Of a stretch of 18,485 bases of DNA, positions 1 through 8,581 are shown piece after piece (the first letter of the stretch is position 1; the number at the start of each line of letters is the position of its first letter). Below the pieces are notes generated by a model, which saw only the letters and a program-made list of their open reading frames with translations, was not told the origin of the DNA and searched no databases. The stretch spans positions 1 to 18,485 of the forward strand of contig RBNI01002446.1 in NCBI GenBank assembly GCA_003990745.1, written 5' to 3'. This stretch comes from Jimgerdemannia flammicorona (taxonomy: Eukaryota; Mucoromycota; Endogonomycetes; Endogonales; Endogonaceae). A program made the translations under genes and the position numbers.

Positions 1-1
1 A

Positions 2-838
2 ACACTATCAGGAAACCGCTATATTATAGTTATTGTAGACCTCTTCACCAAATGGATAGAGGCAGGAGCATTACAAGAAGCCAATGCCCTCTCTATAGCC
101 GACTTCCTGCACCGAGAAATCATCTGCCGCTACAAGACACCAAAGCAAATCACCACAGACCACAGTATGGAATTTGTCAATGGATTCTACAAGATAATGT
201 ATCAGAAATACAAGATCCAGCACATCAAGACCACTGCATACCACCCTCAAGGAAATAGACAGACAGAAAGAACCAACAAGACCCTCAAGAACATCCTAGC
301 AAAGATCTCAGAGACATATGAGAATTGGGATAACTATATCCCAACTGCCCTCTCTGTCCTATGAGACATATGGTCACAGAGCACACATTTTACCCCAAGA
401 GAGCTGCTCTTCAGAGAAGAAGATTCTGATGGAACCTCAGTCACAAATCTAGACCTAACTTGGAGATGGGTTGATGCAGAAATCCAGAGACTACACCAAA
501 TCAGGAAGAAGGCTGAAGATTACATCACCAAGTCACAAGCACTGACAAGGAAGAATGCGGAAAAGAATCACAAGGCCCTAGAACCCATCCAAATTGGAGA
601 AAAGATTCTACTGTATCGAAATATGGTAGAAGCCTCATGGTCGCGAAAACTGGAGCCCAAATGAGAAGGACTCTTCTACGTGCAAGATATCAAGGGAACT
701 ACCTTCTGGCTTAGAAAAATCTCAGGGACCATACTGCCTACTATGGTACACAGGAACAGACTCAAGAAGTACCACAAACCTATACAAGAGAAGCAAAACA
801 TGATGACCGCCCATGAGGTTCTAGTCCGCGAATTGTAA
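2..838 (+). pseudogene. Ty3/Gypsy integrase, C-terminal part of pol (element 1, truncated by window edge)
   Basis: The reading frame is open from base 2 and encodes the later part of a retroelement integrase, which joins element cDNA to host DNA. The sequence shows VDLFTKWIEA, then TDHSMEF with the second catalytic Asp, then YHPQGN-x2-TER with the catalytic Glu, and a C-terminal GPF/Y-type module KLEPK-stop-EGLFYV followed by IKGTTFWLRK. The first catalytic Asp would lie upstream of the window. Two in-frame TGA codons (362-364, 662-664) sit where Trp is expected (LWDIW, KWEG), consistent with TGG-to-TGA. The usual GPF reads GLF, also a single C-to-T change. Otherwise the frame is intact to TAA at 836-838, which overlaps a TGTAACA motif. 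No chromodomain follows. Family assignment is secure; the element itself is incomplete here. Confidence 0.9.
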
Positions 839-1042
839 CAGCATGTCCTGTGACCAGCAGGCTATCTGTCTAGACCATTCTCTAAGGGATACAGCACTGG
901 CAACTACTCATCCGTGAGACTTTCGTAGTCAGAGGAGTTCAAACCATCAACTGATTGGTCAAGATCAGAATCAGGCCCTTGCTCTATATGAAGAGAGTGA
1001 CTCTTCACCATCACGCCAAAATATAAAGGGAAGACGCTAGCC

Positions 1043-1050
1043 TATAAATA
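1043..1050 (+). promoter_or_regulatory. TATA-like box (TATAAATA)
   Basis: TATAAATACC occurs about 340 bp upstream of the 279-codon ORF. The same ten-base word recurs at 2442, 4546 and 6559, each time just downstream of a third-ORF gene or its remnant. Here it may be an upstream promoter element or the TATA box of an LTR starting at 834. Its function is inferred from sequence only. Confidence 0.3.
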
Positions 1051-1306
1051 CCACTTTTCGACCCCTTGCCAGAGGTTATGGGATCAGCAAATTTTTCAGG
1101 ACTGGACTAATGAATAACAATGCTCAGGAAGATCCTTATTCAGGAGGAAGATGTAACGGTGACCCCAGAATGATGACATCAGCACAGGAGACAGCCTTTC
1201 CTCGCAAGCCATCAGATCGGAGCACGAGAAGATTATACAGCATACGAGATAAGCAATGATGACCAACTGTGAGTCATTGTGACCACAGCACAAGCATCCT
1301 GAAGAA

Positions 1307-1314
1307 TATAAAAG
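1307..1314 (+). promoter_or_regulatory. TATA box for the 279-codon ORF (TATAAAAG)
   Basis: A canonical TATAAAAG lies 80 bp before the ATG at 1394. Initiation about 30 bp downstream would give a short leader of roughly 50 nt, rich in CAA/ACC and poor in G, which suggests an unstructured 5' UTR. Units A and B show the same arrangement: TATATATATA about 100 bp before their ATG with a CAA-rich stretch between. This supports separate transcription of this ORF. Confidence 0.5.
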
Positions 1315-1393
1315 AAGGATCAAGGAACCACAGTAGCAGCAACCAACAAGAACCACCAATCCCAAAATAGCTCAAAGACTTACCACAAACGAA

Positions 1394-2233
1394 ATGCCTG
1401 CTGCTGCCTACCAAACCTCAAGGTCAAGGAACCACCAAGGTACCTCAGTCGAAGAAAGGATGTTCCAAGACATCAGAAGAGCCATGAGGACCCACTCAAG
1501 AAAGACTCCTAGTGTCTACCTGGGCACTGCAGACCCTTATCACTTCATCCTCTACTGCCGTGAAATGGAAACAAGGATCACCATTACTACCGAATGCCTC
1601 CAAATGTGGCAGGAGTATGAAATAGGAAACCTCCTCTGCCAGGAGTTCCCACAGGCCAGCACCCAAGAGCTACAAGATGCCACTCCCATGGATATACACG
1701 AAACAAGGACAGCTAAGAAGATCCATCAGATCTTCAGGCATGCACCATGGTTGATCCCCAACTTGGAGTATGTTAGAGTCTCAGATTTCAGAGACCTGTC
1801 ATCCCGCCGTATCAATGCACTAGAAGCCAGGGTGGCTACAGAAGCCCAGTCTACTATCACCCTCAACAGCGAAGAAGTAGAAGACTTCTGGCACTCTATC
1901 CTCCAAGACAACCCAGATCAATTCCTGCAAGGATTGATCTCAGTATTCCAAGGCCCAAGCATCTGGGTTAGATCCCCTCAAGACCCCACATTTGTCCCCT
2001 ATTTTGTGGAAGAGAACCTCATAGACTGGAGAGCTCCAGATCTTGTTCCCGATTTTCCCACCACTGCCAAACGTGATGACGTCATCGATGATGTCATCCC
2101 GCGTGACATACCCAAAGCACGCGAAGTACGCGAAACGCGTGACCTGCATGATGAATTCGCGGATCTCATCTCCTTCAGTAATGATGATGATGATGATGAA
2201 GAAGCCCCCATGGTCCTGAACTTTCTGCTCTAA
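1394..2233 (+). CDS. Retroelement-associated third ORF, 279 aa, unknown function
   Basis: This is the only long ORF outside the nested element that is fully intact. I do not recognise its family. The ATG has G at -3 and follows a TATA box by 80 bp. The N-terminal region is basic and polar, the middle (about residues 45-185) looks helical with a YEIGNLL segment at 75-81 and a TLNSEEVEDF segment at 157-166, and the C-terminus is charged, ending in a D5E2 run (264-270) encoded by a GAT repeat. No signal peptide, membrane segment, zinc motif or enzymatic signature is visible, so it is not an obvious Env, Gag or nuclease. It follows a pol gene on the same strand and precedes LTR-like promoter and poly(A) signals. 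Short similarities to the ORFs of units A/B and to the post-pol ORF of the nested element suggest one family, but this rests on inspection by eye. Its intactness beside decayed neighbours suggests it is young or constrained. Confidence 0.65.
   Translation: MPAAAYQTSRSRNHQGTSVEERMFQDIRRAMRTHSRKTPSVYLGTADPYHFILYCREMETRITITTECLQMWQEYEIGNLLCQEFPQASTQELQDATPMDIHETRTAKKIHQIFRHAPWLIPNLEYVRVSDFRDLSSRRINALEARVATEAQSTITLNSEEVEDFWHSILQDNPDQFLQGLISVFQGPSIWVRSPQDPTFVPYFVEENLIDWRAPDLVPDFPTTAKRDDVIDDVIPRDIPKAREVRETRDLHDEFADLISFSNDDDDDEEAPMVLNFLL
2072..2161 (+). other. CpG-dense patch with palindromic TGACGTCA
   Basis: About thirteen CpG dinucleotides fall in 90 bp, including repeated CGCGTGAC and ACGCGAA words and a perfect TGACGTCA palindrome (2077-2084) followed by a TGATGTCA variant. 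The rest of the window is strongly CpG-poor. The patch lies inside the 279-codon ORF and encodes its charged Arg/Asp-rich segment. It could be simply coding repeats or a cis-element (TGACGTCA is the classical CREB/ATF site). Confidence 0.5.
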
Positions 2234-2239
2234 GTTCTT

Positions 2240-2379
2240 TGTTACACTGGATAATGCCAGCACCAGTATTCTCATGTAACACTGGATAATGCCAGCACCG
2301 GTATTCTGAGGTAACGCAAAATTGTTCCAGCACCAGCATTTTGATGTGATACCAAATAATACCAGCCTTGGAACTTGGT
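2240..2379 (+). repeat. Four 35-bp tandem repeats
   Basis: Units begin at 2240, 2275, 2310 and 2345, spaced exactly 35 bp. The first two are nearly identical, built around TGTWACACTGGATAATGCCAG then CACC(A/G)GTATTCT; units three and four are increasingly diverged. The array lies just after the 279-codon ORF and about 63 bp before a TATA box, the position typical of U3 enhancer repeats. Confidence 0.85.
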
Positions 2380-2441
2380 AGTTTTAGTTATTGGAATTTA
2401 TATTTAGCTTTATATCTTAGCAACCATTGAATTATATTTTG

Positions 2442-2474
2442 TATAAATACCCATCTTATTTCCTCTGAAATAAA
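2442..2474 (+). promoter_or_regulatory. TATA box and AATAAA pair (LTR-type promoter / poly(A) signal)
   Basis: TATAAATACCC (TATA at 2442-2449) is followed by AATAAA at 2469-2474. Close pairing of a promoter and a polyadenylation signal in the same orientation is characteristic of the U3/R junction of LTRs. Units A and B contain the same TATAAATACC box, with AATAAA about 130 bp downstream in A. Confidence 0.45.
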
Positions 2475-2520
2475 GTCAGTTCTGGTTCACTTACACACAA
2501 TCCCTTGCAAGCAATCTAAG

Positions 2521-2990
2521 AGATAACAAGACAGTTAAAGATAAGAAGTTTGAGGACTATAAGACCTTAGGAAGGCACTCCAATAAGAACTTGCTTATAA
2601 CAAACTTGAGTTAGTCTAAGAGATACACCTTGAAGAGAATCTGATATATTTGAAGGACTCAGCGATCACTATGTGACAATATCAATATATAAAAGACAAG
2701 TACTCTAATAAAATCAAAAAGAATATAGAGATAATAAAATTGATATCTAAGCTGTAGTGGGTATATTTATCTGATTGTCTGATCATTTCTGTATCAATAA
2801 TCTTATTTAATCAAAAATATTTAGTTATACTCTTTGGCAGAATTTCGAAATTGACTCATTTACTTGATTGTATATATAGACCAGCCATTTACAACTATCA
2901 AGAGTGATCAATTGTATAGTATCTTTGGCCTCCTTAAGTATGATTTATATTTGTCAAGTGCCAACACTATTTATAAAGATGTCTTAGAGA
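2521..2990. other. AT-rich intergenic stretch, no recognised feature
   Basis: This stretch is AT-rich, contains no meaningful ORF and shows no repeat shared with the rest of the window that I can see. It may hold the true end of the element 1 LTR, for example near ACTTGCTTATAACA at about 2590-2603, and then host or older TE sequence. Confidence 0.5.
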
Positions 2991-3257
2991 TATAAGCACA
3001 CAACCTCCAAGCCATTGAAATTACATATCACTCTCAGAGCAAATTCAGAAATTACATATAAGATTACAAAGCTGAGTCAAACCAAAGTTACAGAGTACTA
3101 AGCTGAGTTAACTCAAAGTTATGAAATATAAGATTTATACAAATAGAATCTTATCAATCAGGACCAAATATATATATACTAAGCACCCAGATATATTGAA
3201 ATGAAGAATCACAACAAACAAAACAAACAACTACAACTCTTAAATATATATACAATT

Positions 3258-4355
3258 ATGACTACTGAGATCTACAACTATATCTATACTGACATTTGAA
3301 ATGCCATTGTCAACTGAGCTATACTCCCTCTGCTCCTCATGAATATCTATAGTCTAGTACCTCTCTACTTCATAGAAGTTCAATGGAATGCCCTGAATAT
3401 GCTCAGTGAAGCTCACAAAATCAGACAAATCTTAAGCTACTACCAGATTGGTCACCTCCTAGAAGATATGGTCAAACACTACTATAATATAGACATTACC
3501 TAGATGTTCCAACACTAGAAACTTATTACTTATAAATACTGAGAACTCTTCTATAAGTACAGCATATTTATTTTCTATCTCTGAGTTATTACCACTAAAA
3601 TGATTGCCACTCTGTCTTATGGTCAAATCAATAATATAGTATAATAACTTAACTATAAGTACATCAAGTATATTCAAACTACAGACAGAACCTTCCCATA
3701 CCCTGATGACTATATCCTACAAATACTCCAAGTTGGATATGCTATAAAGGATGTTTATAATATAATATAGTTTAATAATAATGAAGTAGAAGATAATGAT
3801 CCCTCTGATACTGATATGACCTCCAGCCAAGGATCCCTACTAGCTCTGATTACTCTACCAATCTTACTGATGAACTTACGATAATTTATAACTACTTATA
3901 AGACCTATTGAGATAATGATCACTGGCATGAGTATCAATCTATATTTATACCTGACTACTTCAACTATAATAAAGAGACCAGAGAACACAATCTGTATCT
4001 CTAGACAACTCTTGAGATTTAATCAATAACTCTACCTCTCAAGTATGAATAAAATAAGTCACAACCACCAGCTTACTACAACCTAGCAATATATAGTGCC
4101 ATAATCTATAAAAGGTATACAGACAGTAAATTCAATAAAAGTGAAGATGATGCACCTCTCCTTTACCCACCAACTCTATATCCAGCATATGAGATAGATG
4201 ATGCTATCCTGTGAGATAGTGATGAGGTCTCAATGTATTATTATCTGAGCAAACAGGAAGAAGTAATTTGAGAACCACTCTTCCTAGATGACTACTTTAT
4301 CAGAGATGATGTTATTGATAGTAATGTCATTGAAAACTATTCAGACAGCATCTAA
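3258..4355 (+). pseudogene. Degenerate third-ORF copy A (~365 codons, many stops)
   Basis: The frame from ATG 3258 to TAA 4353 is 366 codons and stays in register, but it is interrupted by more than ten stops. The first, in the ...DI-stop-NA... region, is TGA where copy B has TGG. Many stops arise from CAG/CAA-to-TAG/TAA or TGG-to-TGA/TAG, as expected from RIP-like or methylcytosine deamination. The conceptual product is Tyr-rich and polar, with SYYQIGHLLED, a proline-rich PPAYYN segment and an acidic end (DDYFIRDD...). It has no known domain. Copy B matches it along its length. Confidence 0.75.
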
Positions 4356-4545
4356 ACCCATAGATAGCTTAGCAGTTACTAGTATAGTTAGATTAGTCTT
4401 ATATGATATGACTATATACTAACTCAGCAGTCAGATGATCTCTTGATATGTCAGTTCATACTTGTACTATATGGCTGTATTCTAACTCAGTAAGGTACTA
4501 AGTACTATATCTATATTTAGCATAATCTAGATAGCTCTCTATTAG

Positions 4546-4553
4546 TATAAATA
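4546..4553 (+). promoter_or_regulatory. TATAAATA box in unit A
   Basis: TATAAATACCCTC lies about 190 bp after the ORF remnant. The matching position in unit B (6559) has TATAAATACCCCC. The conserved box suggests an LTR-type promoter downstream of the ORF. Confidence 0.4.
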
Positions 4554-4675
4554 CCCTCTCTTCCAGATCTCAGAATCTCAGACTTAAACAATCCAAACAT
4601 ACAACAACTTCTGAACACTTTTCTACAATATCCCTTTATACAACTACTTCTAGTATAGCAATATCATAAATAGCA

Positions 4676-4681
4676 AATAAA
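4676..4681 (+). terminator. AATAAA polyadenylation signal in unit A
   Basis: AATAAATCTATTTAATAA lies 130 bp after the TATA box of unit A. It is conserved in unit B at 16877-16882, where the nested insertion now separates it from its TATA box by about 10 kb. Confidence 0.4.
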
Positions 4682-5274
4682 TCTATTTAATAATCTATAA
4701 ACTACTTTTAAGTAAATCTGTACTCTATTAGGTCCCACTTCTAACTATATTATGAAATTTCTTAATTGGGTATTGTCTGTAGATTCAACTAAGCTGGTCT
4801 TAGTTTCTTGAACTTTCTAAAATACAGAAAATTCTGAATATCCAGAACTAGTCTGAAAAAGGACTTTGGTTAAGATGTCAATCTGATCTTGAAATCAATA
4901 AGTATAGAGGATATACTCTATGAAATTGATATTGATTTAAAGAAAACAGTCTTCCAGAATATTCTGTAAGTGCACAACCTCCAAGCCACTGAAATCACAT
5001 ATCACCCTCTGAACAAGCCACTGAAATCACATGTGACCTCTGAACAAATCTAGAAATCACCTGTAAGATCACAAAGCTGAGTCAAACTGAAGTCACAGTG
5101 CACAAAACTGAGTCAATATGAAGTTACAGAACATAAGACTTATACAAATAGAATCTTACTAATCAGGACCAAATATATATATACTGAGCACTAAGACACA
5201 TTGAAACAGAGAACCAAAATAAATAACAACTACAACTTCTGAACATATACAACAACTTCTGAATATATACAAAC

Positions 5275-6369
5275 ATGACCACCGAGATCTATAACTACAT
5301 CTGCGCTGATATTTGGAATGCCATTGTCAACCAAGCTACACCCCCTCTGCCCCTTATGAATATCTATAGCTTAGCACCTCTCTACTTCATGGAAGCCTGA
5401 TGGAATGCCCTGAACATCTTAGCAAAGCCCACCAAATTGGACAAATCTCAAGCTACTATCAGATTGGCTGCCTCCTAGAAGATATGATTGAATACCATCA
5501 TAATACAGATATTATCCAGATGTCCCAACACCAGAAACTCATTGCCCACAAACATCAAGAACTCTTCTATGAGTACAGCACCTTTATTCCTCATCTCTGA
5601 GTTACTACTACTGAAATGATTGCTACCCTGTCCTATAGTCAAATTGATGATATGATACAAGAACTCAACCACAAGTATCTTGAGTATGTTCAGACCACAG
5701 ACAGAACCTTTCCACACCCCAATGACCATATCCTACAAATGCCTCAAGTTGGATATAATAAAGGATATCTATGATATAATCTGGTTCAATAAAGATAAAG
5801 CAGAAGACAATAATCTCTCCAATGCTGATATGATCTCCAGCCAAGAGTCTCTGCCAACCCTGATCATACTACCAACCTTACCAATAAACTTACAACAGTT
5901 CATAACCACCTATGAGATCTATTGGGACAATGACCACTAGTACGAATATCAACCCATGTTCGCTCCTGATTACTTCAACTACAATGAAGAGACCAGAGAA
6001 CACAATCTATACCTCCAGACAACCTTCGAGATTGAACCAACCACTCTGCCACCCAAGTATGAGCAACATGAACCACAGCCACCAGCTTACTATAACCTCA
6101 TAACTCATAGTGCTGTAACTTATAGAAGGTATGCAGACAGTGAATCTGATGAAAGTAAAGATAATGCACTCCTCCTTCACCCACCAATGCCTTATTCAGC
6201 ATATGAGACAGATGATGCTATCCTATAGGATGGTGATGAAGTTCCAATATATTATTACCTCAGCGAACAAAGAGAAGTAATCTGTGAACCACTCTTCCTA
6301 GATGACTACTTCATCAGAGATGATGTCATTGATGGTGATATTATTGAAGACTACCCAGATAGTATCTAA
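5275..6369 (+). pseudogene. Degenerate third-ORF copy B (~365 codons, two small deletions, few stops)
   Basis: The ATG at 5275 follows TATATATATA (about 5170) by about 100 bp with a CAA-rich leader. Compared with A it has a TGA at 5399-5401, a 1-bp deletion near 5416 and a 2-bp deletion near 5757. Together these restore the original frame, so open segments fall at 5400-5600, 5680-5940 and 5956-6228. Further stops include TAG at 5938-5940 (TGG in A). The product is Tyr/Asp/Pro-rich with YYQIGCLLEDM (about 5454-5486), TLSYSQIDDMIQEL (5625-5666) and an acidic C-terminus DDYFIRDDVIDG before TAA 6367. No membrane segment or known enzyme motif is visible. It is similar in layout to the intact 279-codon ORF. 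Confidence 0.75.
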
Positions 6370-6558
6370 ACCTATAAATAGCTTAGCAGTTATAGTATAG
6401 TTAGATTAGCCTTGTATGACATGACTGTGAACTGACTCAGCAGTCAGGCAATCTCTTGATATATCAGATCACACTTATACTACATGACTGCATTCTGACT
6501 CAGTAAGATACTAAGTGCTACATTCATATCTAGCATAGTCCAGATAGCCCCTCACTGG

Positions 6559-6566
6559 TATAAATA
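6559..6566 (+). promoter_or_regulatory. TATAAATA box in unit B
   Basis: TATAAATACCCCC corresponds to the box at 4546 in unit A. The nested element inserted 115 bp downstream of it, inside what would be the R region. Confidence 0.4.
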
Positions 6567-6670
6567 CCCCCTCCCCCAGACCTCAGAATCATAGACTTAA
6601 AGACCTGAAAAATCTGAACATAACTCCTGAACACTTTCTCATAATATCTCTTCACACAACTACTCCTAGT

Positions 6671-6674
6671 ATAG
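6671..6674. repeat. Target-site duplication ATAG, left copy
   Basis: ATAG precedes the left LTR and is repeated at 16856-16859 after the right LTR. The uninterrupted site CTAGTATAGCAATA is present in unit A (ATAG at 4655-4658), so the duplication length of 4 bp can be read directly. Confidence 0.85.
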
Positions 6675-7966
6675 TATAATATACCAGCTCAATAGAGGTA
6701 AATTACAAGGTTGGGGGTTGATATAGTTTGGCTTGAGCCCCCAGTTACTTTGTCAAAAAAGCAATAAAATATTCTACGATTCCTGAGGTCTTTGGTATTT
6801 AGTGGTATAATAGTCAAAGCTGGATATCTGCGAGTGGTTTCCTTATTGGGACTGTTCTCTGGATGTAGTGGTGATTTGTGTCTTTCCTTCTTGGGTCAAC
6901 TGGGAATGGCAGAATTTGTGTAGCACAATAATCTTATATGTAATGGTCTGGCAATTTAGCAGTTCTCCTTATGTGATTTCTGCATGACGATCTCTATGTA
7001 GTATGGCAATTTCTGTATAGCACAGCGGATTTCTTATACAGGATGATCTTGGTGATATTCCTTATATGGATTTGGCAGACAACTCGATTTGGCTCACTGG
7101 GAATTGTACTGGCGCAGTTTCTTCTATACCAGACTTACTGGGAACAACAGATAACTTGGATGGCATGGATTCTTCCTGAATTGGCAAACTTCTTGAAAAT
7201 GGTGGCTTAACTGGGAATTAACTCGGATGGCATGGATTCTTCCTAAATTGGTGGCTTCAACTGGGAATGCAGATAACTTGGAAATGGCAGATGATATGGA
7301 TTTGGCTTCAACTGGAAATACTACTTGGATGATGCAGATTCTTCCTGAATCAGCGGGCTCTTCTGGGAAAGGGTCTCTTGGCAAAGTTACATTAAAGACT
7401 GGCTTTGTTTGCATGATGAATTACTGTGAAGTTACATCAGAAACTGGCTTGAGCAAGGTAGCTTTCTGGGAATGTGGTGAAGTTCTTCCTTGAACTTGGC
7501 AGAAAACTGGGATTCTTCAGGCTTATCTGGCAAGCATACCAAAAGCGCAGCTTATTCCTTAAGCAGTGGGTTCTTCAAAAGGCGGTGAAGTTCTCCTTGA
7601 ACTTAGGTGGCAAAATCAGCTTTGTATCAGAAAGTGGACCAGAGTGAAAAGGGGACCAATGCTCAATCTTTAGAGGCTTCTTTGGTATTTGTATTTTGGA
7701 CTGATGTTTATTCACTCTTGTCTCTGGGGTAATTTATACAAGTTGGTTGCTATCAGGTTACTATGTGGCTAACTATAGATCTGCTACTTATGACAGATGT
7801 ATAGAGTCTGTATGGTGTACAGAGTCTGTATAGATAAATAGATCCTTTCTGATATATCTGGCTATTTATACAGTTTTCCGCAGCAATGGTTGCTGGTTAC
7901 TATGCTGTGTGTTTACATCATCTTTGGCTAAGATATAATTCGGGTGGTATGTTTTGGTTTGTCACA
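6675..7966 (-). repeat. 3' LTR of nested element
   Basis: This LTR is 1292 bp and is collinear with 15547-16855. In sense it begins TGTGACAAACC at 7966 and ends at 6675, where the expected terminal sequence has decayed (plus strand TATAATATACC against TGTAACATGCC in the other LTR; all changes are CA/TG to TA). Sense-strand signals are TATAAATA at 7863-7870 and AATAAA at 7707-7712, implying a short U3 of about 130 bp and a very long U5 of about 1 kb. The U5 carries repeated ACTGGGAA motifs on the plus strand (6899, 7096, 7137, 7210, 7260). Short frames inside it are carried by the repeats and are not called genes. Confidence 0.95.
7863..7870 (-). promoter_or_regulatory. LTR TATA box, 3' LTR
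   Basis: In sense it reads TATAAATAGCC, conserved in the 5' LTR at 16753-16760. A second candidate, TATAAATTACCCC, lies about 130 bp further into the LTR near 7735. AATAAA follows at 7707-7712. Confidence 0.45.
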
Positions 7967-8581
7967 TCAGCCCTCACTGAAGGGTAGTCTGTCCCAGACT
8001 ATTCTTCAGTCATCATCCCAATAAGCATAGGCTGCTTCTGCATCTATACCTGTTCCATCATCTTCATTATCTATACTAGGGTCACTCTATTCTATGAGCT
8101 CTTCTTCTTCTTTGGGAAATAGGATTTCGACAGAATTGATGATGCTCAAATAGATAATAGAGTTCATTCCTTGAATGTCATTCAGGGAGAATTGTGTCTG
8201 TATCAGAGCTGTGACATTTTATTTGTAAATGGTATATAGTCTGTCTGTGGCAGTAGTGTCTCTTTTGGTCAGACCTGTGGTGTTCCTGATGTAGGTCTGT
8301 TCTGGGGCTGGGAGGTTCTGCAATTGTTCACTGATTACATAATAGGCCTGCAGTTGGTAGACTTGTAGTAGACATCTGGCCAGGGTGAGATTTTCTTGAT
8401 GAGCTTGGATCCTCTGAAGGGGGCTTCCATTAGCTTGGCCAAATTGGGGTAGAGGGACTGGTAGGGCTTGGAAGGAGCTGAGGACCAATGTCTGGAGGTG
8501 CTGATCAATCCTTTGGCTTATGGTGCAGAGGGGAGATATAGTTTGAGGTAATTGATGTGTACTGGTGTTCTCAGGGTTCAT
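7967..8581 (-). pseudogene. Post-pol third ORF of nested element (~204 codons), unknown function
   Basis: The ATG at 8581 overlaps the integrase stop as ATGA. The first 120 codons are open; the same frame then continues through TAA 8219-8221, TAG 8087-8089 and TGA 8006-8008 to a final TGA at 7967-7969, abutting the 3' LTR. The internal stops are most simply explained as mutated CAA/CAG and TGG/CGA codons. The product is Gln/Leu-rich and probably helical in the first part (LARCLLQVYQLQAYY, residues 67-81). It has QFSLNDIQGMN near codon 130, and its C-terminus is acidic (FPKEEEELIE, DNEDDG, WDDD). No signal peptide, membrane segment or zinc motif is visible, so it is not an Env. The layout resembles the intact 279-codon ORF and the ORFs of units A/B. 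Function is unknown. Confidence 0.6.

Larger units (their letters stand above)
834..2520 (+). mobile_element. Candidate 3' LTR of element 1 (ORF-containing); right end uncertain
   Basis: Directly at the pol stop codon the sequence reads TGTAACA, the same six-base start (TGTAAC) as the well-defined LTRs of the nested element in this window. Downstream come a 279-codon ORF, four 35-bp tandem repeats, a TATAAATACCC box (2442) and AATAAA (2469), in the order expected of a U3 with enhancer repeats followed by promoter and polyadenylation signals. The 5' LTR is outside the window, so neither the boundary nor the identity can be tested here. A TGTTACA that perfectly mirrors the start occurs at 2240-2246, but it belongs to the tandem repeats. 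The true right end may lie anywhere from about 2500 to 2600. Alternatively the ORF could be an internal gene and the LTR could be shorter. Confidence 0.45.
2991..4964 (+). repeat. Unit A of a ~2-kb head-to-tail duplication (LTR-like)
   Basis: Unit A begins TATAAGCACACAACC, matching the TGTAAGTGCACAACC start of unit B, and ends GTCTTCCAGAATATTC directly at the start of B. Order inside: TATATATATA promoter-like run, degenerate ORF, TATAAATACC (4546), AATAAA (4676). Similarity to B is continuous over the whole length. Differences are mostly transitions with many CA-to-TA changes in A, so A is the more heavily mutated and more AT-rich copy. A TGTAAG start and promoter/poly(A) order suggest it is LTR-derived, but no TG..CA terminus was found at its end. 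Confidence 0.8.
4965..6674 (+). repeat. Unit B of the duplication, left part (interrupted by nested element)
   Basis: This unit starts TGTAAGTGCACAACC immediately after the end of unit A. It matches A throughout, with an extra short internal duplication near 5015-5050 (CCACTGAAATCACAT words) and a duplicated ACAACTTCTGAA motif near 5230-5260. It breaks at 6674, where the nested retrotransposon enters, and resumes at 16860. The joined length is about 2.03 kb against 1.97 kb for A. Confidence 0.85.

Noticed and set aside
1096..1365. 89-codon minus-strand ORF with a hydrophobic Cys-rich N-terminus
   Set aside because: It lies antisense to the leader and TATA box of the 279-codon ORF, has no homology I recognise, and is within the length expected by chance.
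1940..2275. Minus-strand ORFs antisense to the 279-codon ORF, with Ile or Ser runs
   Set aside because: The runs are the reverse of the GAT repeat encoding the Asp run; they are shadows of the plus-strand gene.
7124..7414. A 96-codon sense-strand ORF present in both LTRs (also 15996-16286)
   Set aside because: It coincides with the repetitive ACTGGGAA region and its repeated FPVEA-type peptide follows from those repeats. Presence in both LTRs is expected because LTRs are copies. There is no start context or motif supporting a gene.
7967..8581. Envelope gene
   Set aside because: The post-pol ORF has no signal peptide, membrane anchor, or paired cysteines, so an Env function is not supported.
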